DNA of 62,433 nucleotides from Trichococcus palustris (GTDB lineage: Bacteria > Bacillota > Bacilli > Lactobacillales > Aerococcaceae). Shown in pieces: positions 29,084 to 38,242 of this stretch (positions within the stretch are counted from its first letter, which is position 1; each line of letters opens with the position of its first letter). The notes under the pieces are model-generated. The model worked only from the letters and a program-made list of their open reading frames with translations, made no database searches and was not told the DNA's origin. The translations under genes were made by a program, and so were the position numbers. The stretch is from the NCBI RefSeq assembly GCF_900114465.1, contig NZ_FOTD01000016.1, forward strand, positions 1-62,433, read 5' to 3'.

Positions 29084-30473
29084 AGAAATCCGTTTTATGG
29101 AAACGGTATTGCGTGATGGTCAACAAAGTTTGATTGCAACACGTATGCCACTATCAGATATGTTGCCGATCATCAAAACCATGGATGAAGCCGGGTATCA
29201 CTCGATAGAGATGTGGGGAGGCGCTACCTTTGATTCTTGTATCCGTTATTTGAACGAGGATCCTTGGGAACGTCTGCGCGCAATCAGAAAAGAAGTCAAA
29301 AATGCTAAACTGCAGATGCTGTTGCGCGGCCAAAATCTATTGGGATATAAACACTATTCCGATGACGTCGTCAGCGCTTTTGTCGAAAAATCGATCCAAA
29401 ACGGCATCGACGTTGTGCGTATTTTCGATGCACTGAATGATCTGCGCAACCTTAAGACAGCGATCGAAATCACTAAAAAAGCTGGCGGACATTGCCAAAC
29501 CGCTATTTCCTACACGACCAGCGATTTCCACACCGTCGATTATTTCGTCGGGTTGACGAAGGAAATGGCTAAGATGGGCGCAGATTCCATCTGCATCAAG
29601 GACATGGCCGGCGTCTTGACGCCAGCAGATGCCTACGAATTGGTCAGCAAAATCAAAGCTGCCGTTGATTTGCCTTTGGAAGTGCACACCCATGCTACCA
29701 GCGGCATTTCTGAAATGACGTACTTGAAAGCTGTGGAAGCCGGCGCGGATATCATCGATACGGCCATTTCCCCGTTTGCGGGCGGCACGAGCCAACCGGC
29801 TACGGAATCCGTCGCAATCGCGTTGGAAGGATTAGGCTACAACACCGGTCTTGATATGAACAAACTTGCAGAAATCGCCGATCATTTTGCGCCAATCCGG
29901 GATCGTTTCCGCAACGAGGGCATCCTGAACCCTAAAGTGAAGGACGTCGAACCGAAAACATTGCTGTATCAAGTGCCAGGCGGCATGCTTTCCAACTTGT
30001 TGAGCCAACTGACTGAACAAGGCTTGCAGGATAAATATGATGCTGTGTTGGCAGAGGTTCCTAAAGTTCGTGCAGATCTAGGCTATCCTCCATTGGTTAC
30101 ACCGTTATCGCAAATGGTCGGTACGCAAGCCTTGATGAATGTCATCTCCGGCGAGCGCTACAAAATTGTGCCTAACGAAATCAAGGAATATGTAAGAGGT
30201 CAATACGGCAAACCGCCAGTGGCGATCTCTGAAGAAATTACGAAAAAAATCATCGGCAACGAAGGCATCACAACTGTGAGACCTGCCGATCTGATCTTGC
30301 CGCAAATGCCTAAATTTGAAGAAGAGATCAAACAGTACGCTAAATCTACGGAAGACGTCTTGATGTATGCCTTGTTCCCGCAACAAGCCAAGGATTTCTT
30401 AGGTCGCAGAGAAGATAAATTCTACGATGTCCCAGTACAGACGGTCGATGTAACGATCGATGTCCTAAAATAA
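29076..30473 (+). CDS. oadA: OadA, oxaloacetate decarboxylase carboxyltransferase subunit
   Basis: This 465-residue subunit starts at 29076 behind GAAGGAAGTGA. ETVLRDGQQSL is the carboxyltransferase signature, with metal-binding residues in DMAGVLTP and the HTHATSG motif. It transfers CO2 from oxaloacetate to biotin, releasing pyruvate. It lacks the biotin domain, which is on OadD. It is the last gene of the operon. No soluble CitM-type malic enzyme follows, unlike in E. faecalis. Confidence 0.95.
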   Translation: MTKEIRFMETVLRDGQQSLIATRMPLSDMLPIIKTMDEAGYHSIEMWGGATFDSCIRYLNEDPWERLRAIRKEVKNAKLQMLLRGQNLLGYKHYSDDVVSAFVEKSIQNGIDVVRIFDALNDLRNLKTAIEITKKAGGHCQTAISYTTSDFHTVDYFVGLTKEMAKMGADSICIKDMAGVLTPADAYELVSKIKAAVDLPLEVHTHATSGISEMTYLKAVEAGADIIDTAISPFAGGTSQPATESVAIALEGLGYNTGLDMNKLAEIADHFAPIRDRFRNEGILNPKVKDVEPKTLLYQVPGGMLSNLLSQLTEQGLQDKYDAVLAEVPKVRADLGYPPLVTPLSQMVGTQALMNVISGERYKIVPNEIKEYVRGQYGKPPVAISEEITKKIIGNEGITTVRPADLILPQMPKFEEEIKQYAKSTEDVLMYALFPQQAKDFLGRREDKFYDVPVQTVDVTIDVLK

Positions 30474-30482
30474 GGAAATAAT

Positions 30483-30532
30483 AGAAAGACCATGACTGAG
30501 TCTGTGGAAAACAGAGTAGGTCATGGTCTTTC
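30483..30532 (+). terminator. terminator of the oad/cit operon
   Basis: AGAAAGACCATGAC and GTCATGGTCTTTCT form a 14-bp stem with a loop of about 20 bases and a short T-rich exit. Confidence 0.7.
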
Positions 30533-30590
30533 TGCGTTCATTGGATTTGGGCGGCCAAAAATGACGTATACACATTTACAGATAACTAGC

Positions 30591-31118
30591 TCATTTTGCC
30601 CAAATCGGCTTGTCGGATAGACGCGATAGGATAGCGTCATTTTGATTGCGTTTTGCCAGACTAGCCTTTCTTCTGTCGGCGTAGCCGGCACAGACCGTTT
30701 TTTCCTCTTCCGATTCCGGCTGGATGAGCGGCATCTTGAAGGAGGCGTCGGAGCGGTCGGCAAGGACAAAGGTCATAAAGGCAAAGGCGCTGATATGACT
30801 TTCTTCAGTCAAGGGATTTGAAGAGATCATTTTTACGAAGACTTCAACGGAAGTCTTACCGCAGCCGGAAACATAGGACTCCACATAGAAGGCTTCATTT
30901 TTATAGACCGGGCGAACAAATTCGATGGAATCGACCGAAGCTGTAAAAGAGGGTCTCTTGAGAAAATTAAAAACAGCCCTTCCGCCGGCAATGTCAAAGT
31001 GTGCCATGATGTCGCCGCCGAACAAGGTATCTTTGTCATTTAGTCGGCTATAAGTCACTACCTCAGTGCGGACATTGCGAGTCTGGTTACAGGTCAGTGT
31101 CTTTTTTTGATTTTCCAT
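30591..31118 (-). CDS. acyl-CoA thioesterase (hotdog fold)
   Basis: This 175-residue protein has one hotdog domain (about residues 15-130) of the YkhA/ACOT type: VTYSRLNDKDTLFGGDIMAHFDIAGG contains the family's Asn/Asp active-site region, followed by SVDSIEFVRPV and SYVSGCGKTSVEV. It hydrolyses acyl-CoA to free acid and CoA. Single gene with an AAGGATGATG site, facing the citrate operon terminator. The chain length preference is not visible. Confidence 0.82.
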   Translation of the reverse strand: MENQKKTLTCNQTRNVRTEVVTYSRLNDKDTLFGGDIMAHFDIAGGRAVFNFLKRPSFTASVDSIEFVRPVYKNEAFYVESYVSGCGKTSVEVFVKMISSNPLTEESHISAFAFMTFVLADRSDASFKMPLIQPESEEEKTVCAGYADRRKASLAKRNQNDAILSRLSDKPIWAK

Positions 31119-31157
31119 ATCATCATCCTTATTTCATTTTTTTTCATTGTATCACAT

Positions 31158-31258
31158 CAGGCTGTTGCAAAAGCAGCCTGAACGCCGATTGTTTCGTCCG
31201 GGAATCATCCTATCAATATGCAAAAAAGTGTTATCCGAAATGAATGTGCGAATAGGAT
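31158..31258. other. intergenic hairpins between thioesterase and pgsB
   Basis: The 412-base gap 31119-31530 has no gene. It contains a hairpin CAGGCTG-N9-CAGCCTG (31158-31180) and a wider pair TCCTAT/ATAGGA (31208-31213, 31252-31257). A TATAAT (31386-31391), without a clear -35, is the best pgsB promoter candidate. Confidence 0.45.
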
Positions 31259-31530
31259 AGATCATGGATTTTGCATTTTGTGAGTTGTGGAGTTTTTTTT
31301 GCTTCCTGCCAGGAATGTCCTATCGGCGAGAAAAGTTTAGCCTCCAAGGCAGTTGCTCCGAATAAGCGCTTTCTTTCTTTTGTAGTATAATAATGGGTGA
31401 GTAAGACTGTACTGTCAACGGAACGTCATCCACACATAATACCTCACATATCCCCAACCGCGATCGAAGCCAGAATCTCCACAGCCACACCGGGTCAAAA
31501 CATGTCACATCTTCCAAGAAGGGATCCTAT

Positions 31531-32742
31531 ATGATAATTGTTATTACGTTTTCTGTCCTGTTTTTGATGATCGGAATACGTGAAAAAGCTAAGAATCAAA
31601 AAAATATTGACGCCATCCCTGTTCGCATCGTTGTCAATGGCATCCGCGGAAAATCGACAGTGACGAGACTGATGACCGGCATCTTGGCCGCGGGAAGTTA
31701 CAAGGTCGTCGGAAAGACAACCGGAACGGCCGCCCGCATGCTATTTTGGAACAGCACGGAGGAAGAGGCAATTGAAAGAAGGCCTGAAGGTCCCAACATC
31801 AGCGAACAGAAAAAAGTGATGGCGCAGGCGGTGCAACTGGGAGCTGATGTTCTGGTCAGCGAATGCATGGCGGTCAATCCGGATTATCAGATCATCTTTC
31901 AGGAACAATTGATGCAGGCAAATATTTGCGTCATCGTCAATGTCATCGAAGACCACATGGAAGTGATGGGCCCCACCCTAGATAATATAGCAGAGGCGTT
32001 CACTGCCACCATCCCTTACGGCGGGAAACTGATCGTTGCAACAGGCCCCTACGAGCCGTATTTCCGAAAGATTGCGGAAGAGCGCGGAACGGAAATTTTT
32101 GTGGCCGATACCGCAGAAATCAGCGAAGAGCAGTTGAAACGATTCAGCTATGTCGTTTTCCCGGAAAATGTAGCGCTCGCGTTGGCATTGGCTGAGGTAA
32201 TGGACATCGACGAGGATGTTGCGTGGCAAGGCATGCTGCGGGCTAATCCGGATCCTGGCATATTGCGGATACATACAATAGATGTTTTGGGTGAGGAGAC
32301 CCATTTCGTGAATGCTTTTGCAGCGAATGATGCGACTTCCACCTTAGCCATCTGGCAAAGGGTACAAGATTTGGGATACCCGACAGATAAGTTGGCGGTC
32401 ATCATGAACTGCCGCCCGGATCGGGTGGATCGTTCCGTGCAATTTGCTAAAGAGGTTTTACCCCATCTTCCATCGGAACTCTTCATTTGCATGGGCGAGG
32501 GAACCAAACCGGTTCGGGATGCTTATCATGCAGGCAAAATTGTTACGGCAGAATTTATCGAGGTCAAAAGGGATGACGGGTTCGCAATTTACAATGACTT
32601 GGAAGAAAAGCTTGCTGGAAAAGTGATTATCGGAGTAGGCAACATTCATGGCACTGCAGAGGAATTCATTGATGCGTTACTGAGGGTTAGACCCGAGGGG
32701 GAAGAACGATGTACGGGACAGAATTATACATTGCCATTGTGA
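31531..32742 (+). CDS. pgsB: PgsB/CapB, poly-gamma-glutamate ligase
   Basis: This 403-residue protein is an amide ligase of the Mur-ligase type that polymerises glutamate using ATP. Residues 1-15 form a membrane anchor, the P-loop is NGIRGKSTVTR (36-46), and SECMAVNPDYQ and VIEDHMEVMGPT are family signatures. It overlaps pgsC by 34 bases, and the gene order pgsB-pgsC-pgsA is that of Bacillus capsule and gamma-PGA loci. Confidence 0.93.
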   Translation: MIIVITFSVLFLMIGIREKAKNQKNIDAIPVRIVVNGIRGKSTVTRLMTGILAAGSYKVVGKTTGTAARMLFWNSTEEEAIERRPEGPNISEQKKVMAQAVQLGADVLVSECMAVNPDYQIIFQEQLMQANICVIVNVIEDHMEVMGPTLDNIAEAFTATIPYGGKLIVATGPYEPYFRKIAEERGTEIFVADTAEISEEQLKRFSYVVFPENVALALALAEVMDIDEDVAWQGMLRANPDPGILRIHTIDVLGEETHFVNAFAANDATSTLAIWQRVQDLGYPTDKLAVIMNCRPDRVDRSVQFAKEVLPHLPSELFICMGEGTKPVRDAYHAGKIVTAEFIEVKRDDGFAIYNDLEEKLAGKVIIGVGNIHGTAEEFIDALLRVRPEGEERCTGQNYTLPL

Positions 32743-33164
32743 TTGGGACTTTTCTTAGTCTGCTTTACACGGAAATAACCGGGATATTGCCGGCGGGACT
32801 GGTCGTAGCCGGGTATTTCGCCCTGATGTTCAATCATCCCTACGCGATTTTGGGTATCTTGTTCATCAGTTGCTTGACTTACTTGATTGTGACCCACGTC
32901 GTTTCGCGTTTTGTCATTTTATATGGTCGTCGAAAATTTGTGGCAATGATCACGGTGGGGATTCTCGTCAAACTGTTGCTCGATTATCTGGTGCCGTATA
33001 TTCCATATGAAATATACGAAATAAGCGGGATTGGCGTCATCATCCCCGGCATCATCGCAAATACGATTCAACGTCAAGGTTTTGTCCATACAATGACCAG
33101 TACAGTGGTGATCAGCACTGCGACTTATCTTGTTTTGTACGGGTATAATGCCTTTATCCATTGA
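32709..33164 (+). CDS. pgsC: PgsC/CapC, poly-gamma-glutamate synthesis membrane subunit
   Basis: This 151-residue integral membrane protein has about four or five helices. GLVVAGYFALMFNHPYAI and the C-terminal GIGVIIPGIIANTIQRQG match CapC. In the complex it supports PgsB in polymerisation. Translation starts inside the end of pgsB behind GAGGGGGAA. Confidence 0.93.
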   Translation: MYGTELYIAIVIGTFLSLLYTEITGILPAGLVVAGYFALMFNHPYAILGILFISCLTYLIVTHVVSRFVILYGRRKFVAMITVGILVKLLLDYLVPYIPYEIYEISGIGVIIPGIIANTIQRQGFVHTMTSTVVISTATYLVLYGYNAFIH

Positions 33165-33180
33165 CAGGAGGTGATTCTTG

Positions 33181-34209
33181 ATGGACAAGCAATTGACGCT
33201 CAAAATGAAAGCCCTTCGTTTCGTGAAAAAACACAAAAAAAATACCGACCGCCATACACTGATCGCTGCCGGGGTACTTCTTTTTCTATTGATCTTGTTC
33301 CCTGCCTGGAATTTTTTCTTGGGCCAAGGCACACCCGTGCCTGAAGACGCAAAGGATACGTTCACAGGAAGTTTTGTGGGGGATATGGCATTCAATGAGT
33401 ATTATGACTTATCCGTTGCGAAAGGGCGCGACCAAGAAATCAGCAGGCACCTCGATGGCTACCTCGGGACATCCGATTATATCGCCGGGAATATCATCGG
33501 CCTGACGACAGACAAAGAGACCTTGTTGTTGAAGGATTTTAAATTCTCAACGGTGAACATCTTCGATGATCCCGAGGCAGCGAACACGGATGCTCAGATG
33601 GCGGATGCGCTGGAAACGCTGGATAAAAATGACATCGTACACGTCGGCGAGGATTCGGACACAGCAAAAAACGTCGTTTACCTGGAAGTCAAGGGTATCA
33701 AAATAGCGACAATAGGCATAACGGAATCGCAGTATGCCACAAACCTACAGGAAATCGAAAAGGCACACGGCGCTGCGGATCTGGTGATCGTCCATTTGAA
33801 CTGGGAGAATCAGTTCTCCTCCGAAATAGCATCCGAAGAGAGGCGGATAGCCGAAGCCATCAGTGATGCAGGGGCGGATATCATCGTAGGGCATAATACC
33901 GAAGTCCTGAAGCCAATCGAGATATTCAACGACACCATCATTCTGTACAGCCTGGGTAACTTTTTGCATGGGGAAGTCTATTCGGTCACGAATGAGAGCG
34001 CCATTGTGCAATATGTCGTCGGACAAGATGGTTCTTCGAAGACGCTGAAGGTGATACCGTTGAATCTGACCTTTGGACGCCCAGAACCGGCTTTGGGTAT
34101 CTTTGAAGCATTTACGCGCCATAATATTTTCAAAATACTTACCTCCGAATTGCCTGCGGACTCATCTTGGTCCATCAAGGGCGGCATCCTGAATGTCGAA
34201 TTGAATTGA
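33181..34209 (+). CDS. pgsA: PgsA/CapA-type poly-gamma-glutamate export protein
   Basis: This 342-residue protein has a cytoplasmic basic N-terminus, one membrane helix (about residues 27-50) and an extracellular calcineurin-like domain (PGA_cap family). The GDMAF stretch, VIVHLNWENQFSSE, DIIVGHNTEVLKPIE and YSLGNFLHGE carry the family's metal-site pattern. It is thought to move polymer across the membrane. The ATG at 33181 follows AGGAGGTGATTCTTG. No pgsE follows; a terminator does. Confidence 0.88.
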   Translation: MDKQLTLKMKALRFVKKHKKNTDRHTLIAAGVLLFLLILFPAWNFFLGQGTPVPEDAKDTFTGSFVGDMAFNEYYDLSVAKGRDQEISRHLDGYLGTSDYIAGNIIGLTTDKETLLLKDFKFSTVNIFDDPEAANTDAQMADALETLDKNDIVHVGEDSDTAKNVVYLEVKGIKIATIGITESQYATNLQEIEKAHGAADLVIVHLNWENQFSSEIASEERRIAEAISDAGADIIVGHNTEVLKPIEIFNDTIILYSLGNFLHGEVYSVTNESAIVQYVVGQDGSSKTLKVIPLNLTFGRPEPALGIFEAFTRHNIFKILTSELPADSSWSIKGGILNVELN

Positions 34210-34255
34210 TGTCGCTACCCCTGAGGTGTTGAGTAAGAATGGGTCGTCAAGAAAA

Positions 34256-34304
34256 ATAGGCAGGTCAAGCCTCATCCTGATGAGGCTTGACCTGCCTGCT
34301 CTGT
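34256..34304. terminator. bidirectional terminator after pgsA
   Basis: GGCAGGTCAAGCCTCATC pairs perfectly with GATGAGGCTTGACCTGCC, and T runs flank both sides. It separates pgsA from the convergent hydrolase gene. Confidence 0.9.
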
Positions 34305-34306
34305 TT

Positions 34307-35020
34307 TTAGTAACCTGCGAGCGCCATTTCAATGGCATCTGTATAGGCGACGAACGCGGGGGTCGTTGTTTCACGGCCGATTCTGTCCATGCTGGCAAAG
34401 AATTTAGAACGTTGGGCGGAAGACACTTCGATCTGCACTCCCGCTTTCGGAATGTTTTTGTTGCAAATGTTCAGGGCACTTATTCCAGCGAGTTCCTGTG
34501 GGGCATCGGCTACTTTAAATCCCGCAGCCTTCAAGATTTTTTTCACTTTACCCACAAGGACTTTATCCAGGCCGCTGACATAGGTGATCCGCGCCGAACA
34601 TGTGAAGCCGTGGATAGACAAGGTTCGTTCAGAGTTCTGAACCAAGGCGAGCGCTATCGGTTCGTCAAAATTGGTAGCCTCGATGTGCAGGGACATATTG
34701 TTGCTGCTCATCTTGCCGTCGAAGGCATAGAAGTCGTAGATCATCCCGGCAATATCGTCCGCCAATTCGCCGGTCCCAGGCTCTATGCCACCACCATGGA
34801 TAGCGATGACCGCAACCTTGGAAGTGGTATCCCGGTGAAGGATGTCGTAATCAACCCCCTCGACTTTTGCGGCGGCCAATTCACTGTAATTCGCATAGCT
34901 ATCAGTGGTGGTTGATTCCATATAATGCGGGGCGGCAGAGACCGTTCCATATTGGGACGCAGCAAAAGCAAAAAAGAACAATAGTGCTAGGAAAGCAATG
35001 ATTGGCGAAGATTTTTTCAT
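34307..35020 (-). CDS. secreted poly-gamma-glutamate hydrolase family protein
   Basis: This 237-residue protein begins with a signal peptide (KK, then a hydrophobic stretch and a probable cut near VSAA, residues 27-30). The mature part has AVIAIHGGGIEPGTGELAD, EATNFDEPIA and TLSIHGF, the pattern of the UPF0714/PghP zinc-dependent poly-gamma-glutamate hydrolase family, in which the HGG-IE and downstream His/Glu residues bind zinc. Facing the pgsBCA operon, it probably cuts the polymer outside the cell. A paralog lies next to it. Confidence 0.85.
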   Translation of the reverse strand: MKKSSPIIAFLALLFFFAFAASQYGTVSAAPHYMESTTTDSYANYSELAAAKVEGVDYDILHRDTTSKVAVIAIHGGGIEPGTGELADDIAGMIYDFYAFDGKMSSNNMSLHIEATNFDEPIALALVQNSERTLSIHGFTCSARITYVSGLDKVLVGKVKKILKAAGFKVADAPQELAGISALNICNKNIPKAGVQIEVSSAQRSKFFASMDRIGRETTTPAFVAYTDAIEMALAGY

Positions 35021-35180
35021 AGTACATCTCCTTTTTGAGCAAAGGGTTTCTAGTACATTTCAGCAGAATGGAAACAACCCGCGCAAAGTGGCAAGTGCTT
35101 TTGGATGACAGCCAAGGTGGCCATGGGTAAGGGAAGAGGACGGCGCGTAAAGCTTAAACGATAAGGGGGATTGTTCCGTT

Positions 35181-35873
35181 TCAATGGCTTGCCAAGGCAG
35201 CTTCAACAGCCTGTGAATAATCCGTGAAAGCGTTGGTCGTTGTTTTGCGCCCCTCTTCGTCAAGACCTGCAAAGAACTGCAACCGCTGGGCTGCGGATAT
35301 TTCAATCTGCGCGCCTGCTTTCAGTGCGTTATCGTTGCAGATGTTCAAAACATCCGTTGCGGCAAGGCGCATCGGGGCATCCGCCACTTCAAATCCTGCG
35401 TCTGCCAGACTTTTTTTCAGCCGGTCGACCATGTCTAGGTCGCGGCCCCCAACATAAGTGAGTTCTGTAGAACCTGCAAACCCATGGATGGACAATGTCC
35501 GATTGGATTCTTCAACCAGATTGCGCGCTATCGGTTCGTCAAAATTTGTAGAAGTGATGCGCAGCGATAGATTATCGGAAGTCATCATGCCGTAAAAGGT
35601 GTAAAAATCATATTCATCCCCAGCAACCGTCTCCGCCAATTCGCTTGTTCCGGGCTCTATGGATCCGCCGTGGATGGCAATGACAGCCGTATCAGAATCG
35701 GTATCACGGGAAATGATTTCGTAATCGATCCCTTCAACCCGTTCATCCGCCAACTTGCTGTAATTTGCATAGGAACCATCGCTCCCCGCCTGCACGACGA
35801 AATATTTTTTCACAGCAAAAAAGCCAAGGAGCAGCAGCCCGATTGCGGCGAATAAAATAGCGTATTTCTTCAA
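35181..35873 (-). CDS. membrane-anchored poly-gamma-glutamate hydrolase paralog
   Basis: This 230-residue protein is close in sequence to its neighbour across the catalytic part (AVIAIHGGSIEPGTSELAE, STNFDEPIARN, TLSIHGF). The N-terminal hydrophobic helix (residues 5-22) has no clear signal-peptidase site, so it may stay membrane-bound. Translation starts at TTG behind AAAGGAGG; an ATG inside the RBS is out of frame. The pair is a tandem duplication that has diverged at the N-terminus. Confidence 0.83.
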   Translation of the reverse strand: MKKYAILFAAIGLLLLGFFAVKKYFVVQAGSDGSYANYSKLADERVEGIDYEIISRDTDSDTAVIAIHGGSIEPGTSELAETVAGDEYDFYTFYGMMTSDNLSLRITSTNFDEPIARNLVEESNRTLSIHGFAGSTELTYVGGRDLDMVDRLKKSLADAGFEVADAPMRLAATDVLNICNDNALKAGAQIEISAAQRLQFFAGLDEEGRKTTTNAFTDYSQAVEAALASH

Positions 35874-35990
35874 GGCGCATCCTCCTTTTCAAAGCGGTCT
35901 GTTCCGCAGTCGTGTTCCGGTAAATAAAGCAAGCTTGCCGTACTTTTCGACCGTGGTCATGTTTTTTTATCTATGTTCATTATATACGAA

Positions 35991-36034
35991 AAATACCAAA
36001 TGACGGTTCTGATGTGAATCGTCATTTGGTATTT
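35991..36034. terminator. bidirectional terminator downstream of queC
   Basis: AAATACCAAATGACG and CGTCATTTGGTATTT form a perfect 15-bp stem with T-rich exits on both strands. Confidence 0.88.
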
Positions 36035-36089
36035 TATTTTAATAGCTGGGCATCGGAACGCATCGGGGAGATTTTCCGCGGAACCGTCC

Positions 36090-36749
36090 TCAGATTCCAG
36101 CCTTACTATTCAGATATTCCTCGAGCCCGCTGTTGCGAAGCTTGCAGGATGGACATTCGCCGCAACCGCCGGGAACGCCCAGGTAACAGGTATGGGTATG
36201 TTCCTGGATATAATCCAGATAGCCCATTTGATCGGCAAGTCTCCAGGTTTCGGCCTTGGTCAAGTACATCAACGGCGTTTCGACGTTGAAATTATAGTCC
36301 ATCGCCAGGTTCATGGTCACGTTCATCGATTTGACGAAGACATCACGGCAATCCGGGTAGCCGCTGAAATCCGTTTCGCAGACGCCCAGGATGATGGTCT
36401 TGATGTCTTTCGATTTGGCGAATATGCCGGCCAATAAAAGGAAAAGGGCATTCCGGCCGTCGACGAAGGTGTTGGGATAATCTTCGGCATCGGCTTCTTC
36501 GATTGTTTGGGAATCATCCATCAGCGCATTGGTCGTGACTTTCGACATGACCGTCGCGTCCAGGATATGGTGCTCCACGCCCAGATCATTCGCTATCCAG
36601 GCCGCTTTTTCCAACTCTATTTCATGGCGCTGGCCATAGGTGAAGGAAAGGGCGACGACGTTTGCGGCGCCGTATTTTTGGATGGCCTGAATCAGGCAGG
36701 TTGTGGAATCCTGGCCACCGGAAAAGATGATCAAAGCTTGTTTTGTCAT
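36090..36749 (-). CDS. queC: QueC, 7-cyano-7-deazaguanine synthase
   Basis: This 219-residue enzyme converts 7-carboxy-7-deazaguanine plus ammonia and ATP to preQ0. The PP-loop SGGQDSTTC (9-17) and the zinc cysteines in [12 protein letters not shown] near the C-terminus are present. Its ribosome site is made of five GGAA units (36757-36776). It follows queF on the same strand. QueD and QueE are not in the window. Confidence 0.95.
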   Translation of the reverse strand: MTKQALIIFSGGQDSTTCLIQAIQKYGAANVVALSFTYGQRHEIELEKAAWIANDLGVEHHILDATVMSKVTTNALMDDSQTIEEADAEDYPNTFVDGRNALFLLLAGIFAKSKDIKTIILGVCETDFSGYPDCRDVFVKSMNVTMNLAMDYNFNVETPLMYLTKAETWRLADQMGYLDYIQEHTHTCYLGVPGGCGECPSCKLRNSGLEEYLNSKAGI

Positions 36750-36756
36750 GGGTTCA

Positions 36757-36776
36757 TTCCTTCCTTCCTTCCTTCC
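36757..36776 (-). repeat. tetranucleotide repeat in the queC ribosome site
   Basis: Five tandem GGAA units (TTCC on the plus strand) supply the Shine-Dalgarno sequence of queC, eight bases before its ATG. Confidence 0.75.
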
Positions 36777-36778
36777 GG

Positions 36779-37279
36779 TTAGCGGTTATCTACTTTTTCA
36801 GGATATAGGTCATGCTGGGAAAGCCTTTGCCAAGCTACGTCTTCCCATTTGGTGCCTGGTTTTCCGTAGTTGCAATACGGATCGATGGAGATGCCGCCGC
36901 GTGGCGTGAATTTCCCCCAGACCTCGATATATTTAGGGTCCATCAACGTGATGAGGTCCTTCATGATGATATTCATACAGTCTTCGTGGAAATCGCCGTG
37001 GTTGCGGAAACTGAAGAGGTAAAGCTTCAGCGATTTGCTTTCCACCATGATTTCTCCGGGAACATAGGATATATAGATGGTCGCGAAGTCAGGTTGCCCT
37101 GTCATCGGACAAAGGCTTGTGAATTCGGGACAGTTGAATTTCACGAAATAATCATTGTCCGGATGCTTGTTTGGAAAAGTCTCCAAAACCTCAGGCGCAT
37201 AGTCCTGTTGATACTTTGTTTGTTGATTGCCCAATTGGGTAATGCCGGTCAATTCTTTTTCTTTTCTGCCTGATGGCAT
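36779..37279 (-). CDS. queF: QueF, preQ0 reductase
   Basis: This 166-residue unimodular QueF reduces preQ0 to preQ1 with NADPH. The catalytic Cys is in [17 protein letters not shown], and the family motif [21 protein letters not shown] follows. Length and motif spacing are those of Bacillus-type QueF. An AGGAGG site precedes the ATG. Second gene of queT-queF-queC. Confidence 0.95.
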   Translation of the reverse strand: MPSGRKEKELTGITQLGNQQTKYQQDYAPEVLETFPNKHPDNDYFVKFNCPEFTSLCPMTGQPDFATIYISYVPGEIMVESKSLKLYLFSFRNHGDFHEDCMNIIMKDLITLMDPKYIEVWGKFTPRGGISIDPYCNYGKPGTKWEDVAWQRLSQHDLYPEKVDNR

Positions 37280-37314
37280 GTTTTTTCCTCCTCATGCGGT
37301 GGAATCCCTACTGG

Positions 37315-37812
37315 CTACAGTTGCGGGACTTCCCTTTTATAGAATCGTTTTTCCAGTGCCTGCACCAAAAAGTAGCCTACGACAGCCGGTACAGACTGGC
37401 CGATGCAAAGGCTGATGACCAACGGGATGAATGGTATTGATAAAAGTTGGGACAGGTAGATCGGCACGCCGACTCCTGGGATGAAAATGATCGGTAAAAT
37501 CAGGCACCATTTCGGCAAGTTGTATTTGCTGACGGCATAGACAAGTGCTGCGGTCACGATACCGACGGCGGTACCGCCAAGCATATCGACGATCCCTAAT
37601 CCGCCGAAGAACAGGTTCGACAAGAGATTGGCGAGTCCTGCAGGAACGATCAAGAATGGATTAAAATAAGCAAGGGCGTAAAGAGTTGTGGCGATGCGAA
37701 TTTGATATTGTCCAAAAGCGAAAGATTGTGTCAGAGACATGATGACGATATACATAGCGATGTACATTGCTGAAAAAGTCAGTTTTTGCGTTTTTGTAAA
37801 TGTTTTTGGCAT
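37315..37812 (-). CDS. queT: QueT family queuosine precursor transporter
   Basis: This 165-residue membrane protein has five or six helices and belongs to the QueT (COG4708) group, the substrate-specific component of an ECF-type importer for preQ1 or related deazapurines. The start at 37812 has AGGAGGTG; the longer frame lacks a site. A class-I preQ1 riboswitch and terminator lie upstream. The shared energy-coupling module is not in the window. Confidence 0.88.
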   Translation of the reverse strand: MPKTFTKTQKLTFSAMYIAMYIVIMSLTQSFAFGQYQIRIATTLYALAYFNPFLIVPAGLANLLSNLFFGGLGIVDMLGGTAVGIVTAALVYAVSKYNLPKWCLILPIIFIPGVGVPIYLSQLLSIPFIPLVISLCIGQSVPAVVGYFLVQALEKRFYKREVPQL

Positions 37813-37853
37813 CGGTCCACCTCCTAGTATTTTTTTCAACGCCTTACAAGAAT

Positions 37854-37986
37854 AAAAAAAGACACACGAATGGCAAGAGGGATGTATCCAGGGATAACAA
37901 GCTCATCTTACAAACATTTATGTGTTTCAGTCGCTTTATTCTTTTACCCTAGTTTTATTTTACGACAGGATGGTTACGAACTGTCT
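37854..37986 (-). promoter_or_regulatory. preQ1-I riboswitch with terminator
   Basis: Read on the minus strand, GACAG (37981-37985), the loop TTCGTAACCATC and CCTGTC form the hairpin. An A-rich tail ending AAAACTAGG follows (37948-37958). This is the layout of the class-I preQ1 aptamer (stem, UUC loop, A-rich strand, ACUA tail). Downstream, CACATAAATG and CATTCGTGTG form a stem with seven T (37854-37924), so ligand binding probably acts by transcription termination before queT. Confidence 0.65.
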
Positions 37987-38242
37987 CGATTATTCTAACA
38001 GAGAAGGGCAAGAATGCCAATAGGCTCGGGGCTGCAATTATCGATTGGTTGCGGTTTTATTTTCGATTCAAATGAGATGCGTTTCTTTTCTTTATCCAAG
38101 GGTTCTTGATTGTATTCGCACATCAAAAACAATAAAATAAATATAGTTACAGAGTTGCTATAGTTGAAATGGCTATGCCTTTGCCATTTTTTTCCGATAC
38201 TGTTTCCGACGAAAAAAACAAAACGTAAAGAAGGACTGAATT

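Noticed and set aside
31320-31517. 65-codon ORF upstream of pgsB on the minus strand
   Set aside because: It has no ribosome site and overlaps the likely pgsB promoter; no protein features.
37854-37986. preQ1-II (COG4708) or THF riboswitch
   Set aside because: The queT leader lacks the conserved CACGCGGAUAACCGC-type segment of preQ1-II and the THF core; the class-I layout fits better.
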